Shown in pieces: positions 1-14,603 of a stretch of DNA of 64,000 nt (within the stretch, counting starts at the first letter, position 1; each line of letters opens with the position of its first letter). Location: NCBI GenBank assembly GCA_009746045.1, contig RPFO01000412.1:1-64000 (forward strand), in the 5' to 3' direction. A model generated the notes under the pieces. It did no database searches, was not told the DNA's origin, and worked only from the letters and a program-made list of their open reading frames with translations. The DNA comes from Mesostigma viride (Eukaryota; Streptophyta; Mesostigmatophyceae; Mesostigmatales; Mesostigmataceae). The position numbers were made by a program, and so were the translations under genes.

Positions 1-3000
1 GTCGCACATCACATTGGTTTCACGGCGGGAACCCGTACAAAAAGAAGGGGGTGCAGTGCACGTGACAACGACCAACATAAAGACCTCCCGAGCCCTTAGT
101 CGCACATCACAGTTGTTTCACGGCAGGGACAGTACCAGAAGAAGGGGTGCAGTGCACGTGACAACAACCAACATAAAGACCTCACTAGCCCTTAGTCACA
201 CATCACAGTTGTTTCAAGCAGGGACAGTACAAGGGGAAGGTAGTGCAGTGCATATGGCAACGACCAACAACAAGACCTCCCGAGCCCTTAGTCGCACATC
301 ACAGTTGTTTCACTGCAGGACCGTACAAGAAGAAGGGGGTGCAGTGCACGTGACACGACCAACATAAAGACCTCCCGAGCCCTTGAGTCGCACATCACAG
401 TTGTTTCACGGCAGGGACAGTACCAGAAGAAGGGGGTGCAGTGCACGTGACAACACCAACATAAAGACCTCACTAGCCCTTAGTCACACATCACAGTTGT
501 TTCAAGGCAGGGACAGTACAAGGGAAGGTAGTGCAGTGCATATGGCAACGACCAACAACAAGACCTCCCGAGCCCTTAGTCGCACATCACAGTGTTTCAC
601 TGCAGGGACCGTACAAGAAGAAGGGGGTGCAGTGCACGTGAATCAAACCAACATAAAGACCTCCCGAGCCCTTAGTCGCACATCACAGTTGTTTCACGGC
701 GGGGACCGTACAAGAAGAAAGGGGTGCAGTGCACGTGACAACGACCAACATAAAGACCTCCGAGCCCTTAGTCACACATCACAGTTGTTTCTAGGCAGGG
801 ACCGTACAAGAAGAAGGTGGTGCAGTGCACGTGACAACGACAACATAAAGACCTCACGAGCCCTTAGTCGCACATCACAGTTCTTTCAGCAGGGACCGTA
901 CAAGAGGAAGGTGGTGCAGTGCACGTGACAACGACCAACATAAAGACCTCCCGAGCCCTTAGTCGCAGATCACAGTTGTTTCACGGCAGGGACCGTACAA
1001 GAAGAAGGTGGTGCAGCGCACGTGACAACAACCAACATAAAGACCTCCCGAGCCCTTGGTCGCACATCACAGTTGTTTTCTGGCAGGGACCGTACAAGAA
1101 GAAGGGGTGCAGTGCACGTGACAACAACCAACATAAAGACCTCACTAGCCCTTAGTCACACATCACAGTTGTTTCAAGGCAGGGACAGTACAAGGGGAAG
1201 GTAGTGCAGTGCATATGGCAACGACCAACAACAAGACCTCCCGAGCCCTTAGTCGCACATCACAGTTGTTTCACTGCAGGGACCGTACAAGAAGAAGGGG
1301 GTGCAGTGCACGTGACATCAACAACATAAAGACCTCCCGAGCCCTTAGTCGCACATCACAGTTGTTTCACGGCGGGGACCGTACAAGAAGAAGGGGTGCA
1401 GTGCACGTGACAACGACCAACATAAAGACCTCCGAGCCCTTAGTCACACATCACAGTTGTTTCTAGGCAGGGACCGTACAAGAAGAAGGTGGTGCAGTGC
1501 ACGTGACAACGACCAACATAAAGACCTCACGAGCCCTTAGTCGCACATCACAGTTCTTTCATGGCAGGGACCGTACAAGAAGAAGGTGGTGCAGCGCATG
1601 TGACAACGACCAACATAAAGACCTCACGAGCCCTTAGTCGCACATCGCAGTTGTTTCAAGGCAGGGACCGTACAAGAAGAAGGGGTGCAGCACACGTGAC
1701 AACGACCAACATAAAGACCTCACGAGCCCTTAGTCGCACTTCGCAGTTGTTTCTAGGCAGGGACCGTACAAGAGGAAGGTGGTGCAGTGCAAGTGACAAC
1801 AACCAACATAAACACCTCACAAGCCCTTAGTCACACATCACAGTTGTTTCAAGGCAGGGACCAAACAAGAAGAAGGGGGTGCAGTGCACGTGACAACGAC
1901 CAACCTAAAGACCTCCCGAGCCCTTGGTCGCACATCACAGTTGTTTCACGGCGGGGACCGTACAAGAAGAAGGGGGTGCAGTGCACGTGACAACGACCAA
2001 CATAAAGACCTCCCGAGCCCTTAGTCACACATCACAGTTGTTTCTAGGCAGGGACCGTACAAGAAGAAGGTGGTGCAGTGCACGTGACAACGACCAACAT
2101 AAAGACCTCACGAGCCCTTAGTCGCACATCACAGTTCTTTCATGGCAGGGACCGTACAAGAAGAAGGTGGTGCAGCGCATGTGACAACGACCAACATAAA
2201 GACCTCACGAGCCCTTAGTCGCACATCGCAGTTGTTTCAAGGCAGGGACCGTACAAGAAGAAGGGGGTGCAGCACACGTGACAACGACCAACATAAAGAC
2301 CTCACGAGCCCTTAGTCGCACTTCGCAGTTGTTTCTAGGCAGGGACCGTACAAGAGGAAGGTGGTGCAGTGCAAGTGACAACAACCAACATAAACACCTC
2401 ACAAGCCCTTAGTCACACATCACAGTTGTTTCAAGGCAGGGACCAAACAAGAAGAAGGGGGTGCAGTGCACGTGACAACGACCAACATAAAGACCTCCCG
2501 AGCCCTTGGTCGCACATCACAGTTGTTTCACGGCAGGGACCGTACAAGAAGAAGGGGGTGCAGCACACGTGACAACGACCAACATTAAGACCTCACGAGC
2601 CCTTAGTCGCACTTCGCAGTTGTTTCTAGGCAGGGACCGTACAAGAGGAAGGTGGTGCAGTGCAAGTGACAACAACCAACATAAAGACCTCCCGAGCCCT
2701 TGGTCACACATCGCAGTTGTTTCACGCAGGAACCGTACAAGAAGAAGGGGGTGCAGTGCATGTGCCCACGACCAACATAAAGACCTCCCGAGCCCTTGGT
2801 CGCACATCACAGTTGTTTCAAGGCAGGGACCGTACAAGAAGAAGGTGGTGCAGCACACGTGACAACGACCAACATAAAGACCTCCCGAGCCCTTGGTCGC
2901 ACATCACAGTTGTTTCAAGGCAGGGACCGTACAAGAAGAAGGTGGTGCAGTGCACATGACAACAACCAACATAAAGACCTCCCGAGCCCTTAGTCGCACA

Positions 3001-6000
3001 TCACAGTTGTTTCACGGCGGGGACCGTACAAAAAGAAGGGGGTGCAGTGCACGTGACAACGACCAACATAAAGACCTCACTAGCCCTTAGTCACACATCA
3101 CAGTTGTTTCAAGGCAGGGACAGTACAAGGGGAAGGTAGTGCAGTGCATATGGCAACGACCAACAACAAGACCTCCCGAGCCCTTAGTCGCACATCACAG
3201 TTGTTTCACTGCAGGGACCGTACAAGAAGAAGGGGGTGCAGTGCACGTGACATCAAACAACATAAAGACCTCCCGAGCCCTTAGTCACACATCACAGTTG
3301 TTTCTAGGCAGGGACCGTACAAGAAGAAGGTGGTGCAGTGCACGTGACAACGACCAACATAAAGACCTCACGAGCCCTTAGTCGCACATCACAGTTCTTT
3401 CATGGCAGGGACCGTACAAGAAGAAGGTGGTGCAGCGCATGTGACAACGACCAACATAAAGACCTCCCGAGCCCTTAGTCGCACATCGCAGTTGTTTCAA
3501 GGCAGGGACCGTACAAGAAGAAGGGGGTGCAGCACACGTGACAACGACCAACATAAAGACCTCACGAGCCCTTAGTCGCACTTCGCAGTTGTTTCTAGGC
3601 AGGGACCGTACAAGAGGAAGGTGGTGCAGTGCAAGTGACAACAACCAACATAAACACCTCACTAGCCCTTAGTCACACATCACAGTTGTTTCACGGCAGG
3701 GACAGTACAAGAAGAAGGGGGTGCAGTGCACGTGACAACAACCAACATAAAGACCTCCCGAGCCCTTGGTCGCACATCACAGTTGTTTCTAGGCAGGGAC
3801 CGTACAAGAGGAAGGTGGTGCAGTGCAAGTGACAACAACCAACATAAACACCTCACAAGCCCTTAGTCACACATCACAGTTGTTTCAAGGCAGGGACCAA
3901 ACAAGAAGAAGGGGGTGCAGTGCACGTGACAACGACCAACATAAAGACCTCCCGAGCCCTTGGTCGCACATCACAGTTGTTTCACGGCAGGGACCGTACA
4001 AGAAGAAGGGGGTGCAGCACACGTGACAACGACCAACATTAAGACCTCACGAGCCCTTAGTCGCACATCACAGTTGTTTCAAGGCAGGGACCGTACAAGA
4101 AGAAGGGGGTGCAGCACACGTGACAACGACCAACATAAAGACCTCACGAGCCCTTAGTCGCACTTCGCAGTTGTTTCTAGGCAGGGACCGTACAAGAGGA
4201 AGGTGGTGCAGTGCAAGTGACAACAACCAACATAAACACCTCACAAGCCCTTAGTCACACATCACAGTTGTTTCAAGGCAGGGACCAAACAAGAAGAAGG
4301 GGGTGCAGTGCACGTGACAACGACCAACATAAAGACCTCCCGAGCCCTTGGTCGCACATCACAGTTGTTTCACGGCAGGGACCGTACAAGAAGAAGGGGG
4401 TGCAGCACACGTGACAACGACCAACATTAAGACCTCACGAGCCCTTAGTCGCACTTCGCAGTTGTTTCTAGGCAGGGACCGTACAAGAGGAAGGTGGTGC
4501 AGTGCAAGTGACAACAACCAACATAAAGACCTCCCGAGCCCTTGGTCACACATCGCAGTTGTTTCACGGCAGGGACCGTACAAGAAGAAGGGGGTGCAGC
4601 ACACGTGACAACGACCAACATAAAGACCTCACGAGCCCTTAGTCGCACTTCGCAGTTGTTTCTAGGCAGGGACCGTACAAGAGGAAGGTGGTGCAGTGCA
4701 AGTGACAACAACCAACATAAACACCTCACAAGCCCTTAGTCACACATCACAGTTGTTTCAAGGCAGGGACCAAACAAGAAGAAGGGGGTGCAGTGCACGT
4801 GACAACGACCAACATAAAGACCTCCCGAGCCCTTGGTCGCACATCACAGTTGTTTCACGGCAGGGACCGTACAAGAAGAAGGGGGTGCAGCACACGTGAC
4901 AACGACCAACATTAAGACCTCACGAGCCCTTAGTCGCACTTCGCAGTTGTTTCTAGGCAGGGACCGTACAAGAGGAAGGTGGTGCAGTGCAAGTGACAAC
5001 AACCAACATAAAGACCTCCCGAGCCCTTGGTCACACATCGCAGTTGTTTCACGGCAGGGACCGTACAAGAAGAAGGGGTGCAGTGCATGTGCCCACGACC
5101 AACATAAAGACCTCCCGAGCCCTTGGTCGCACATCACAGTTGTTTCAAGGCAGGGACCGTACAAGAAGAAGGTGGTGCAGCACACGTGACAACGACCAAC
5201 ATAAAGACCTCCCGAGCCCTTGGTCGCACATCACAGTTGTTTCAAGGCAGGGACCGTACAAGAAGAAGGTGGTGCAGTGCACATGACAACAACCAACATA
5301 AAGACCTCCCGAGCCCTTAGTCGCACATCACAGTGGTTTCACGGCGGGGACCGTACAAAAAGAAGGGGGTGCAGTGCACGTGACAACGACCAACATAAAG
5401 ACCTCCCGAGCCCTTAGTCGCACATCACAGTTGTTTCACGGCAGGGACAGTACCAGAAGAAGGGGTGCAGTGCACGTGACAACAACCAACATAAAGACCT
5501 CACTAGCCCTTAGTCACACATCACAGTTGTTTCAAGGCAGGGACAGTACAAGGGAAGGTAGTGCAGTGCATATGGCAACGACCAACAACAAGACCTCCCG
5601 AGCCCTTAGTCGCACATCACAGTTGTTTCACTGCAGGGACCGTACAAGAAGAAGGGGGTGCAGTGCACGTGACAACGACCAACATAAAGACCTCCCGAGC
5701 CCTTAGTCGCACATCACAGTTGTTTCACGGCAGGGACAGTACCAGAAGAAGGGGTGCAGTGCACGTGACAACAACCAACATAAAGACCTCACTAGCCCTT
5801 AGTCACACATCACAGTTGTTTCAAGGCAGGGACAGTACAAGGGGAAGGTAGTGCAGTGCATATGGCAACGACCAACAACAAGACCTCCCGAGCCCTTAGT
5901 CGCACATCACAGTTGTTTCACTGCAGGGACCGTACAAGAAGAAGGGGGTGCAGTGCACGTGACATCAAACAACATAAAGACCTCCCGAGCCCTTAGTCGC

Positions 6001-9000
6001 ACATCACAGTTGTTTCACGGCGGGGACCGTACAAGAAGAAGGGGGTGCAGTGCACGTGACAACGACCAACATAAAGACCTCGCGAGCCCTTAGTCACACA
6101 TCACAGTTGTTTCTAGGCAGGGACCGTACAAGAAGAAGGTGGTGCAGTGCACGTGACAACGACCAACATAAAGACCTCACGAGCCCTTAGTCGCACATCA
6201 CAGTTCTTTCATGGCAGGGACCGTACAAGAGGAAGGTGGTGCAGTGCACGTGACAACGACCAACATAAAGACCTCCCGAGCCCTTAGTCGCAGATCACAG
6301 TTGTTTCACGGCAGGGACCGTACAAGAAGAAGGTGGTGCAGCGCACGTGACAACAACCAACATAAAGACCTCCCGAGCCCTTGGTCGCACATCACAGTTG
6401 TTTTCTGGCAGGGACCGTACAAGAAGAAGGGGTGCAGTGCACGTGACAACAACCAACATAAAGACCTCACTAGCCCTTAGTCACACATCACAGTTGTTTC
6501 AAGGCAGGGACAGTACAAGGGAAGGTAGTGCAGTGCATATGGCAACGACCAACAACAAGACCTCCCGAGCCCTTAGTCGCACATCACAGTTGTTTCACTG
6601 CAGGGACCGTACAAGAAGAAGGGGGTGCAGTGCACGTGACATCAAACAACATAAAGACCTCCCGAGCCCTTAGTCGCACATCACAGTTGTTTCACGGCGG
6701 GGACCGTACAAGAAGAAGGGGTGCAGTGCACGTGACAACGACCAACATAAAGACCTCCCGAGCCCTTAGTCACACATCACAGTTGTTTCTAGGCAGGGAC
6801 CGTACAAGAAGAAGGTGGTGCAGTGCACGTGACAACGACCAACATAAAGACCTCACGAGCCCTTAGTCGCACATCACAGTTCTTTCATGGCAGGGACCGT
6901 ACAAGAAGAAGGTGGTGCAGCGCATGTGACAACGACCAACATAAAGACCTCACGAGCCCTTAGTCGCACATCGCAGTTGTTTCAAGGCAGGGACCGTACA
7001 AGAAGAAGGGGGTGCAGCACACGTGACAACGACCAACATAAAGACCTCACGAGCCCTTAGTCGCACTTCGCAGTTGTTTCTAGGCAGGGACCGTACAAGA
7101 GGAAGGTGGTGCAGTGCAAGTGACAACAACCAACATAAAGACCTCCCGAGCCCTTGGTCATACATCGCAGTTGTTTCACGGCAGGGACCGTACAAGAAGA
7201 AGGGGGTGCAGTGCATGTGCCCACGACCAACATAAAGACCTCCCGAGCCCTTGGTCGCACATCACAGTTGTTTCAAGGCAGGGACCGTACAAGAAGAAGG
7301 GGGTGCAGCACACGTGACAACGACCAACATAAAGACCTCCCGAGCCCTTGGTCGCACATCACAGTTGTTTCAAGGCAGGGACCGTACAAGAAGAAGGTGG
7401 TGCAGTGCACATGACAACAACCAACATAAAGACCTCCCGAGCCCTTAGTCGCACATCACAGTTGTTTCACGGCGGGGACCGTACAAAAAGAAGGGGGTGC
7501 AGTGCACGTGACAACGACCAACATAAAGACCTCCCGAGCCCTTAGTCGCACATCACAGTTGTTTCACGGCAGGGACAGTACCAGAAGAAGGGGTGCAGTG
7601 CACGTGACAACAACCAACATAAAGACCTCACTAGCCCTTAGTCACACATCACAGTTGTTTCAAGGCAGGGACAGTACAAGGGGAAGGTAGTGCAGTGCAT
7701 ATGGCAACGACCAACAACAAGACCTCCCGAGCCCTTAGTCGCACATCACAGTTGTTTCACTGCAGGGACCGTACAAGAAGAAGGGGGTGCAGTGCACGTG
7801 ACATCAAACAACATAAAGACCTCCCGAGCCCTTAGTCGCACATCACAGTTGTTTCACGGCGGGGACCGTACAAGAAGAAGGGGGTGCAGCGCACGTGACA
7901 ACAACCAACATAAAGACCTCCCGAGCCCTTAGTCACACATCACAGTTGTTTCTAGGCAGGGACCGTACAAGAAGAAGGTGGTGCAGTGCACGTGACAACG
8001 ACCAACATAAAGACCTCACGAGCCCTTAGTCGCACATCACAGTTCTTTCATGGCAGGGACCGTACAAGAAGAAGGTGGTGCAGCGCATGTGACAACGACC
8101 AACATAAAGACCTCACGAGCCCTTAGTCGCACATCGCAGTTGTTTCAAGGCAGGGACCGTACAAGAAGAAGGGGGTGCAGCACACGTGACAACGACCAAC
8201 ATAAAGACCTCACGAGCCCTTAGTCGCACTTCGCAGTTGTTTCTAGGCAGGGACCGTACAAGAGGAAGGTGGTGCAGTGCAAGTGACAACAACCAACATA
8301 AACACCTCACTAGCCCTTAGTCACACATCACAGTTGTTTCAAGGCAGGGACCAAACAAGAAGAAGGGGGTGCAGTGCACGTGACAACGACCAACATAAAG
8401 ACCTCCCGAGCCCTTGGTCGCACATCACAGTTGTTTCACGGCAGGGACCGTACAAGAAGAAGGGGGTGCAGCACACGTGACAACGACCAACATTAAGACC
8501 TCACGAGCCCTTAGTCGCACTTCGCAGTTGTTTCTAGGCAGGGACCGTACAAGAGGAAGGTGGTGCAGTGCAAGTGACAACAACCAACATAAAGACCTCC
8601 CGAGCCCTTGGTCACACATCGCAGTTGTTTCACGGCAGGGACCGTACAAGAAGAAGGGGGTGCAGTGCATGTGCCCACGACCAACATAAAGACCTCCCGA
8701 GCCCTTGGTCGCACATCACAGTTGTTTCAAGGCAGGGACCGTACAAGAAGAAGGTGGTGCAGCACACGTGACAACGACCAACATAAAGACCTCCCGAGCC
8801 CTTGGTCGCACATCAAAGTTGTTTCAAGGCAGGGACCGTACAAGAAGAAGGTGGTGCAGTGCACATGACAACAACCAACATAAAGACCTCCCGAGCCCTT
8901 AGTCGCACATCACAGTTGTTTCACGGCGGGGACCGTACAAAAAGAAGGGGGTGCAGTGCACGTGACAACGACCAACATAAAGACCTCCCGAGCCCTTAGT

Positions 9001-12000
9001 CGCACATCACAGTTGTTTCACGGCAGGGACCGTACAAGAAGAAGGGGGTGCAGCACACGTGACAACAACCAACATAAAGACATTGCGAGCCCTTAGTCGC
9101 ACATCGCAGTTGTTTCAAGGCAGGGACCGTACAAGAAAGTGGTGCAGTGCACGTGACAACGACCAACATAAAGACCTCCCGAGCCCTTAGTCGCACATCG
9201 CAGTTGTTTCTAGGCAGGGACAGTACAAGGAGAAGGTGGTGCAGTGCACGTGACAACGACCAACATAAAGACCTCCCGAGCCCTTGGTCACACATCGCAG
9301 TTGTTTCACGGCAGGGACCGTACAAGAAGAAGGTGGTGCAGCGCACGTGACAACGACCAACATAAAGACCTCACTAGCCCTTAGTCGCACATCACAGTTG
9401 TTTCACGGCGGGGACCGTACAAGAAGAAGGTGGTGCAGCACACGTGACAACGACCAACATAAAGACCTCCCGATCCCTTAGTCGCGCATCACAGTTGTTT
9501 CAAGGCAGGGACCGTACAAGAAGAAGGTGGTGCAGTGCACGTGACAACGACCAACATAAAGACCTCACGAGCCCTTAGTCGCACATCACAGTTGTTTCAC
9601 GGCAGGGACCGTACAAGAAGAAGGTGGTGCAGCGCACATGACAACGACCAAAATCAAGACCTCCCGAGCCCTTAGTCGCACATCACAGTTGTTTCAAGGC
9701 AGGGACCGTACAAGAAGAAGGTGATGCAGTGCACGTGACAACGACAAACATAAAGACCTCATGAGCCCTTAGTCGCGAATCACAGTTGTTTCAAGGCAGG
9801 GACCGTACAAGAAGAAGGGGGTGCAGTGCATATGGCAACAACCAACATGAGGACCTCCCAAGCCCTTAGTCGCACATCACAGTTGTTTCAAGGCAGGGAC
9901 CGTACAAGAAGAAGGTGGCGCAGGGAAGGTGACAACGACCAACATAAAGACCTCCCGAGCCCTTAGTCGCACATCACAGTTGTTTCAAGGCAGCGACCGT
10001 ACAAGAAGAAGGTGGTGCAGTGCACGTGACAACAACCAACATAAAGACCTCCCGAGCCCTTGGTCGCACATCACCGTTGTGTCAAGGCACAGACCGTACA
10101 AGAAGAAGGTGGTGCAGTGCACGTGACAACAACCAACATAAAGACCTCCCGAGCCCTTAGTCGCACATCGCAGTTGTTTCAAGGCAGGGACCGTACAAGA
10201 AGAAGGGGGTGCAGCGCACGCGACAACAACCAACAACAAGACCTCCCGAGCCCTTAGTCGCACACCACAGTTCTTCCATGGCAGGGACCGTACAAGAAGA
10301 AGGGGGTGCAGTGCACGTGACAACGACCAACATAAAGACCTCCCGAGCCCTTAGTCGCACATCACAGCTGTGTCACGGCAGGGACCGTACAACAAGAAGG
10401 TGGTGCAGCGCACGTGACAACAACCGACATAAAGACCTCCCGAGCCCTTGGTCGCACATCACCGTTGTGTCAAGGCACAGACCGTACAAGAAGAAGGTGG
10501 TGCAGTGCACGTGACAACAACCAACATAAAGACCTCCCGAGCCCTTAGTCGCACATCGCAGTTGTTTCAAGGCAGGGACCGTACAAGAAGAAGGGGGTGC
10601 AGCGCACGCGACAACAACCAACATAAAGACCTCCCGAGCCCTTAGTCGCACACCACAGTTCTTTCATGGCAGGGACCGTACAAGAAGAAGGGGGTGCAGT
10701 GCACGTGACAACGACCAACATAAAGACCTCCCGAGCCCTTAGTCGCACATCACAGCTGTGTCACGGCAGGGACCGTACAAGAAGAAGGTGGTGCAGCGCA
10801 CGTGACAACAACCGACATAAGGACCTCACGAGCCCTTAGTCGCACATCACAGTGGTTTCAAGGCAGTGACAGTACAAGAAGAAGGTGATGCAGTGCACGT
10901 GACAACGACCAACATAAAGAGCTCCCGAGCCCTAAGTCGCACATCACAGTTGTTTCAAGGCAGGGAAATAACAAGAAGGTGGTGCAGTGCACGTGACAAC
11001 GACCAACAGAAAGACCTCCCGAGCCCTTAGTCGCACATCACAGTTGTTTCAAGGCAGGGACCGTACAAACAGAAGGTGGTGCAGTGCACGTGACAACGAC
11101 CAACATAAAGACCTCCCGTGCCCTTAGTCGCACATCGCAGTTGTTTCAAGGCAGGGACCGTACAAGAAGAAGGTGATGCAGTGCACGTGACAACGACCAA
11201 CATAAAGACCTCCCAAGCCCTTAGTCGCACATCACAGTTGTTTCAAGGCAGCGACCGTACAAGAAGAAGGTGGTGCAGCGCACGTGACAACAACCAACAT
11301 AAAGACCTCCCGAGCCCTCAGTCGCACATCACAGTTGTTTCAAGGCAGGGACCGTACAAGAAGAAGGTGATGCAGTGCACGTGACAACGACCAACAACAA
11401 GACCTCACGAGCCCTTAGTCGCACATCACAGTTGTTTCAAGGCAGGGATCGTACAAGCAGAAGGTGCAGCGCAAGTGACAACGACCAACATAAAGACCTC
11501 ACGAGCCCTTAGTCGCACACCACAGTTCTTTCATGGCAGGGACCGTACAAGAAGAAGGGGGTGCAGTGCACGTGACAACGACCAACATAAAGACCTCCCG
11601 AGCCCTTAGTCGCACATCACAGTTGTTTCACGGCAGGGACCGTACAAGAAGAAGGTGGTGCAGCGCACGTGACAACAACCAACATAAAGACCTCACGAGC
11701 CCTTAGTCGCACATCACAGTTGTTTCAAGGCAGGGACCGTACAAGAAGAAGGTGGTGCAGTGCACGTGACAACGACCAACAACAAGACATCACGAGCCCT
11801 TCGTGGCACATCACAGTTGTTTCAAGGCAGGGATCGTACAAGCAGAAGGTGCAGCGCAAGTGACAACGACCAACATAAAGACCTCCCGAGCCCTCAGTCG
11901 CACATCACAGTTGTTTCAAGGCAGGGACCGTACAAGAAGAAGGTGATGCAGTGCACGTGACAACGACCAACATAAAGACCTCACGAGCCCTTCGTGGCAC

Positions 12001-12560
12001 ATCACAGTTGTTTCAAGGCAGGGATCGTACAAGCAGAAGGTGCAGCGCAAGTGACAACGACCAACATAAAGACCTTACGAGCCCTTAGTCGCACATCACC
12101 GTTGTGTCAAGGCACAGACCGTACAAGAAGAAGGGGGTGCAGTGCACGTGACAACGACCAACATAAAGACCTCCCGAGCCCTTAGTCGCACATCACAGTT
12201 GTTTCACGGCAGGGACCGTACAAGAAGAAGGGGGTGCAGCGCACGTGACAACAACCAACATAAAGACCTCCCGAGCCCTTAGTCGCACATCGCAGTTGTG
12301 TCACGGCAGGGACCGTACAAGAAGAAGGGAGTGCAGTGTACGTGACAACGACCAACATAAAGACCTCCCGAGCCCTTAGTCGCACATCACAGTTCTTTCA
12401 TGGCAGGGACCGTACAAGAAGGTGGTGCAGTGCACGTGAGAACAACCAACATAAAGACCTCCCGAGCCCTTAGTCGCACATCACAGTTGTTTCAAGGCAG
12501 GGACAGAAAAAGAAGAAGGTGGTGCAGTGCACGTGACAACGACCAACAAAAGCAACCAGC
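1..12560. repeat. 97-bp satellite array 1 (about 129 units, open at the left edge)
   Basis: Head-to-tail copies of a 97-bp unit that starts near GTCGCACATCACAGTTG, contains GGGACCGTACAAGAAGAAGG and GTGCAGTGCACGTGAC, and ends CCCGAGCCCTTA. Units differ by point changes and 1-bp indels. Because 97 is not a multiple of 3, each unit shifts the frame; the many short open frames here are by-products, not genes. Most units carry one CACGTG hexamer next to GTGCAC. Variant units recur at spacings of several units (for example 485 bp between 4211 and 4696), so the array has higher-order structure. The last units, from about 12540, decay into unique sequence. Confidence 0.97.
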
Positions 12561-12737
12561 AACAAGACCGACAAAATGACCACACGTGACTGCCATTACT
12601 AGACCACAGTCCGTACCAGAGGAAAAGCTATGCTGCGGTTGGGTCGTGCACTGCACCAGTAAACAAAACTTCGAGGAGAACATATTGTAACAATTGTGAG
12701 AAAATTTGTACTAGTTTTCCTAGGAGCAACCACCTGG
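6512..12737 (+). repeat. Segmental duplication, copy 1
   Basis: This 6.2-kb stretch (satellite plus about 190 bp of unique right flank) recurs at 22854-29076. The offset is 16343 at the left end, 16344 after one extra G near 23070, and 16339 after a cluster of small deletions at 28815-28850. Identity stops sharply after CACCTGG at 12737. Confidence 0.93.
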
Positions 12738-12848
12738 AAAATCAAATAACAGCCACTTGCCAAAATCCCAGCCACCAGCAGGCAACTCATTGTCGTCAAC
12801 ATCGTTGGGAGAGCAGTAGCATAAAGTGCGTCTGGCAATAGACATATT

Positions 12849-12869
12849 GGGGGGGGGGGGGGGGGGGGG
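12849..12869 (+). repeat. G homopolymer, 21 bases
   Basis: Uninterrupted run of G followed by AGGGAG. It is a likely spot for base-calling error. Confidence 0.95.
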
Positions 12870-14414
12870 AGGGAGATAGGCATATAATATACACGACTAC
12901 ATATTATATACGACTTAATATGTGTAATATATACCTTACAAGCTAAAGCTGGATTACCAACCATTACGCAGCACTGAGGTCAGGTTGGAGGGCGAAGGTC
13001 AACACACCTGAAATCATAGTTTAATTCTATCATCTAGAGCTGCCTTTCGTCGTGTTTTACATCATTTTCACTGCCATCATATTTATAATCATGGTCACCA
13101 CAGCAACATTCCTATCAGCAATTGTGAACACGCTCATAAACATCTAAGCACCAACACAGCATAGTGATGTACCCAACTGACTAGCTGCGGCTTATGATCC
13201 ACCAGCAGTTACGTCAAAAGTGGTTATCTTACCTGGATACTTTCAAATTAACGTATCATAGCAGATACAGCAGATAGTAGTTAAGTAGCCCTCAGGTAAA
13301 AACGCCCTCAGCTCTAGCACTCAGTGATAGGAGTTGCGCTTGAACTTGTAGCAGCAATAGTAAAATAGTGATAGTTTTGCTAATCGCATCAGTAATAAAT
13401 GAAAGGTAATATCGGCAATAGCCAGATGAGTAATAGCGATATACTCGCAGCAGCAACAGTAAAAATAATAATGGAAGTATTACTACGGATAGATGCAGTA
13501 ATGGCAGTACCAACTGCAGTGATATATTAGTGTTAAATTTACCAAAAGTTTCATTAGTCTTATTGATGGTAAGCAGTAGTCATATTGATGGTAAAAAAGA
13601 GCAGTACTAGCAGGAGAAGCCTTGCAAAATAACTTAGGTTGTGCAGAGGCAAGCAACTTACTACAGAAACATTGATTCTGGTGTGGAGCAACAGCAGAAG
13701 TAAGAATGGAATTAGTACTAGAATGATAGAAGCAATAATGGCAGTGACACATGAGTCGTAACAGCGTAAGCCAAACAGTAGTTTTTTAGTAGTTAAGTAA
13801 GCAACTTACCACTGATACTGGCATGGAGATCAGAAAACCATTGGTGGGGATTTACAAATCACATTAACAGCAGGCGAAGCTTAATTTACGAAAACAGGAT
13901 GAGAGTTTTATAGGTGTTAGGGTCCTAAGGTGTTAGAAATGACAACAAACAAAAATCCTAGTGGCAGCGACAGCGGTAGTGAGGAAGTGAGATAGTGAGA
14001 TAAGGACATGATGATATACTGGTAGTTTTAGTGACATTGACAGGCGTGGTTATTCTGACAGTAATTGTGGTACTGATTTTGAAATGCTAGTAGTGACACT
14101 TACACTAGAAAGGGCGGCAACAATACTATTTACTCTTATTTAAAAATAGTATAGTAAAAGTACAAATGACACCAAATATCACTATTACCAGTGGTAAATA
14201 ATACCCTTGAAAATACTGATTAATAACGATGCTGACAGAAGACTGCACAGAAGAGGCAGCGTAGCACTAGCATTAGCACTAACTAGCCCTAGTGGTTATC
14301 ACATGATGATGCTTAGTCTGTAGGTTAATATTCCAGAAATAGTGTACCAATGCCTGCAAAAGTATACAATATCAAGTAACGTGCGTGTTTGCAACTTGCC
14401 CGTTGAAACTCTAC

Positions 14415-14603
14415 GGCGGAGCCAATGTTCGGAAGAACCTCACCCTTATGCTTGCAAATTCGGGACAAATTCGGTGGATGTAAGTATGGATGGATGGATT
14501 GACGGATTTTCATCCCCTATTCCTATGTTTTCTCACGTGTACGGCCTTATAAGCTTCGCCAATTCTGGCGAACCTAACGGTTCTTCCGAAAATTGGCTCC
14601 GCC
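14415..14603. repeat. Inverted repeat with 25-bp arms
   Basis: The arms 14415-14439 and 14579-14603 are reverse complements with one mismatch (GGCGGAGCCAATGTTCGG against its complement). The 139-bp loop holds GGATGGATGGAT. It could be a small hairpin element, but I find no target duplication. Confidence 0.7.

Noticed and set aside
1-12560. Dozens of open frames of 60-180 codons in the 97-bp array (same for 22854-28890)
   Set aside because: They follow the repeat unit through three rotating frames on both strands, stop within one or two units and have no consistent start. They are by-products of the satellite.
1-12560. CRISPR array
   Set aside because: Units are contiguous 97-bp repeats without unique spacers, in a eukaryotic context with no cas genes.
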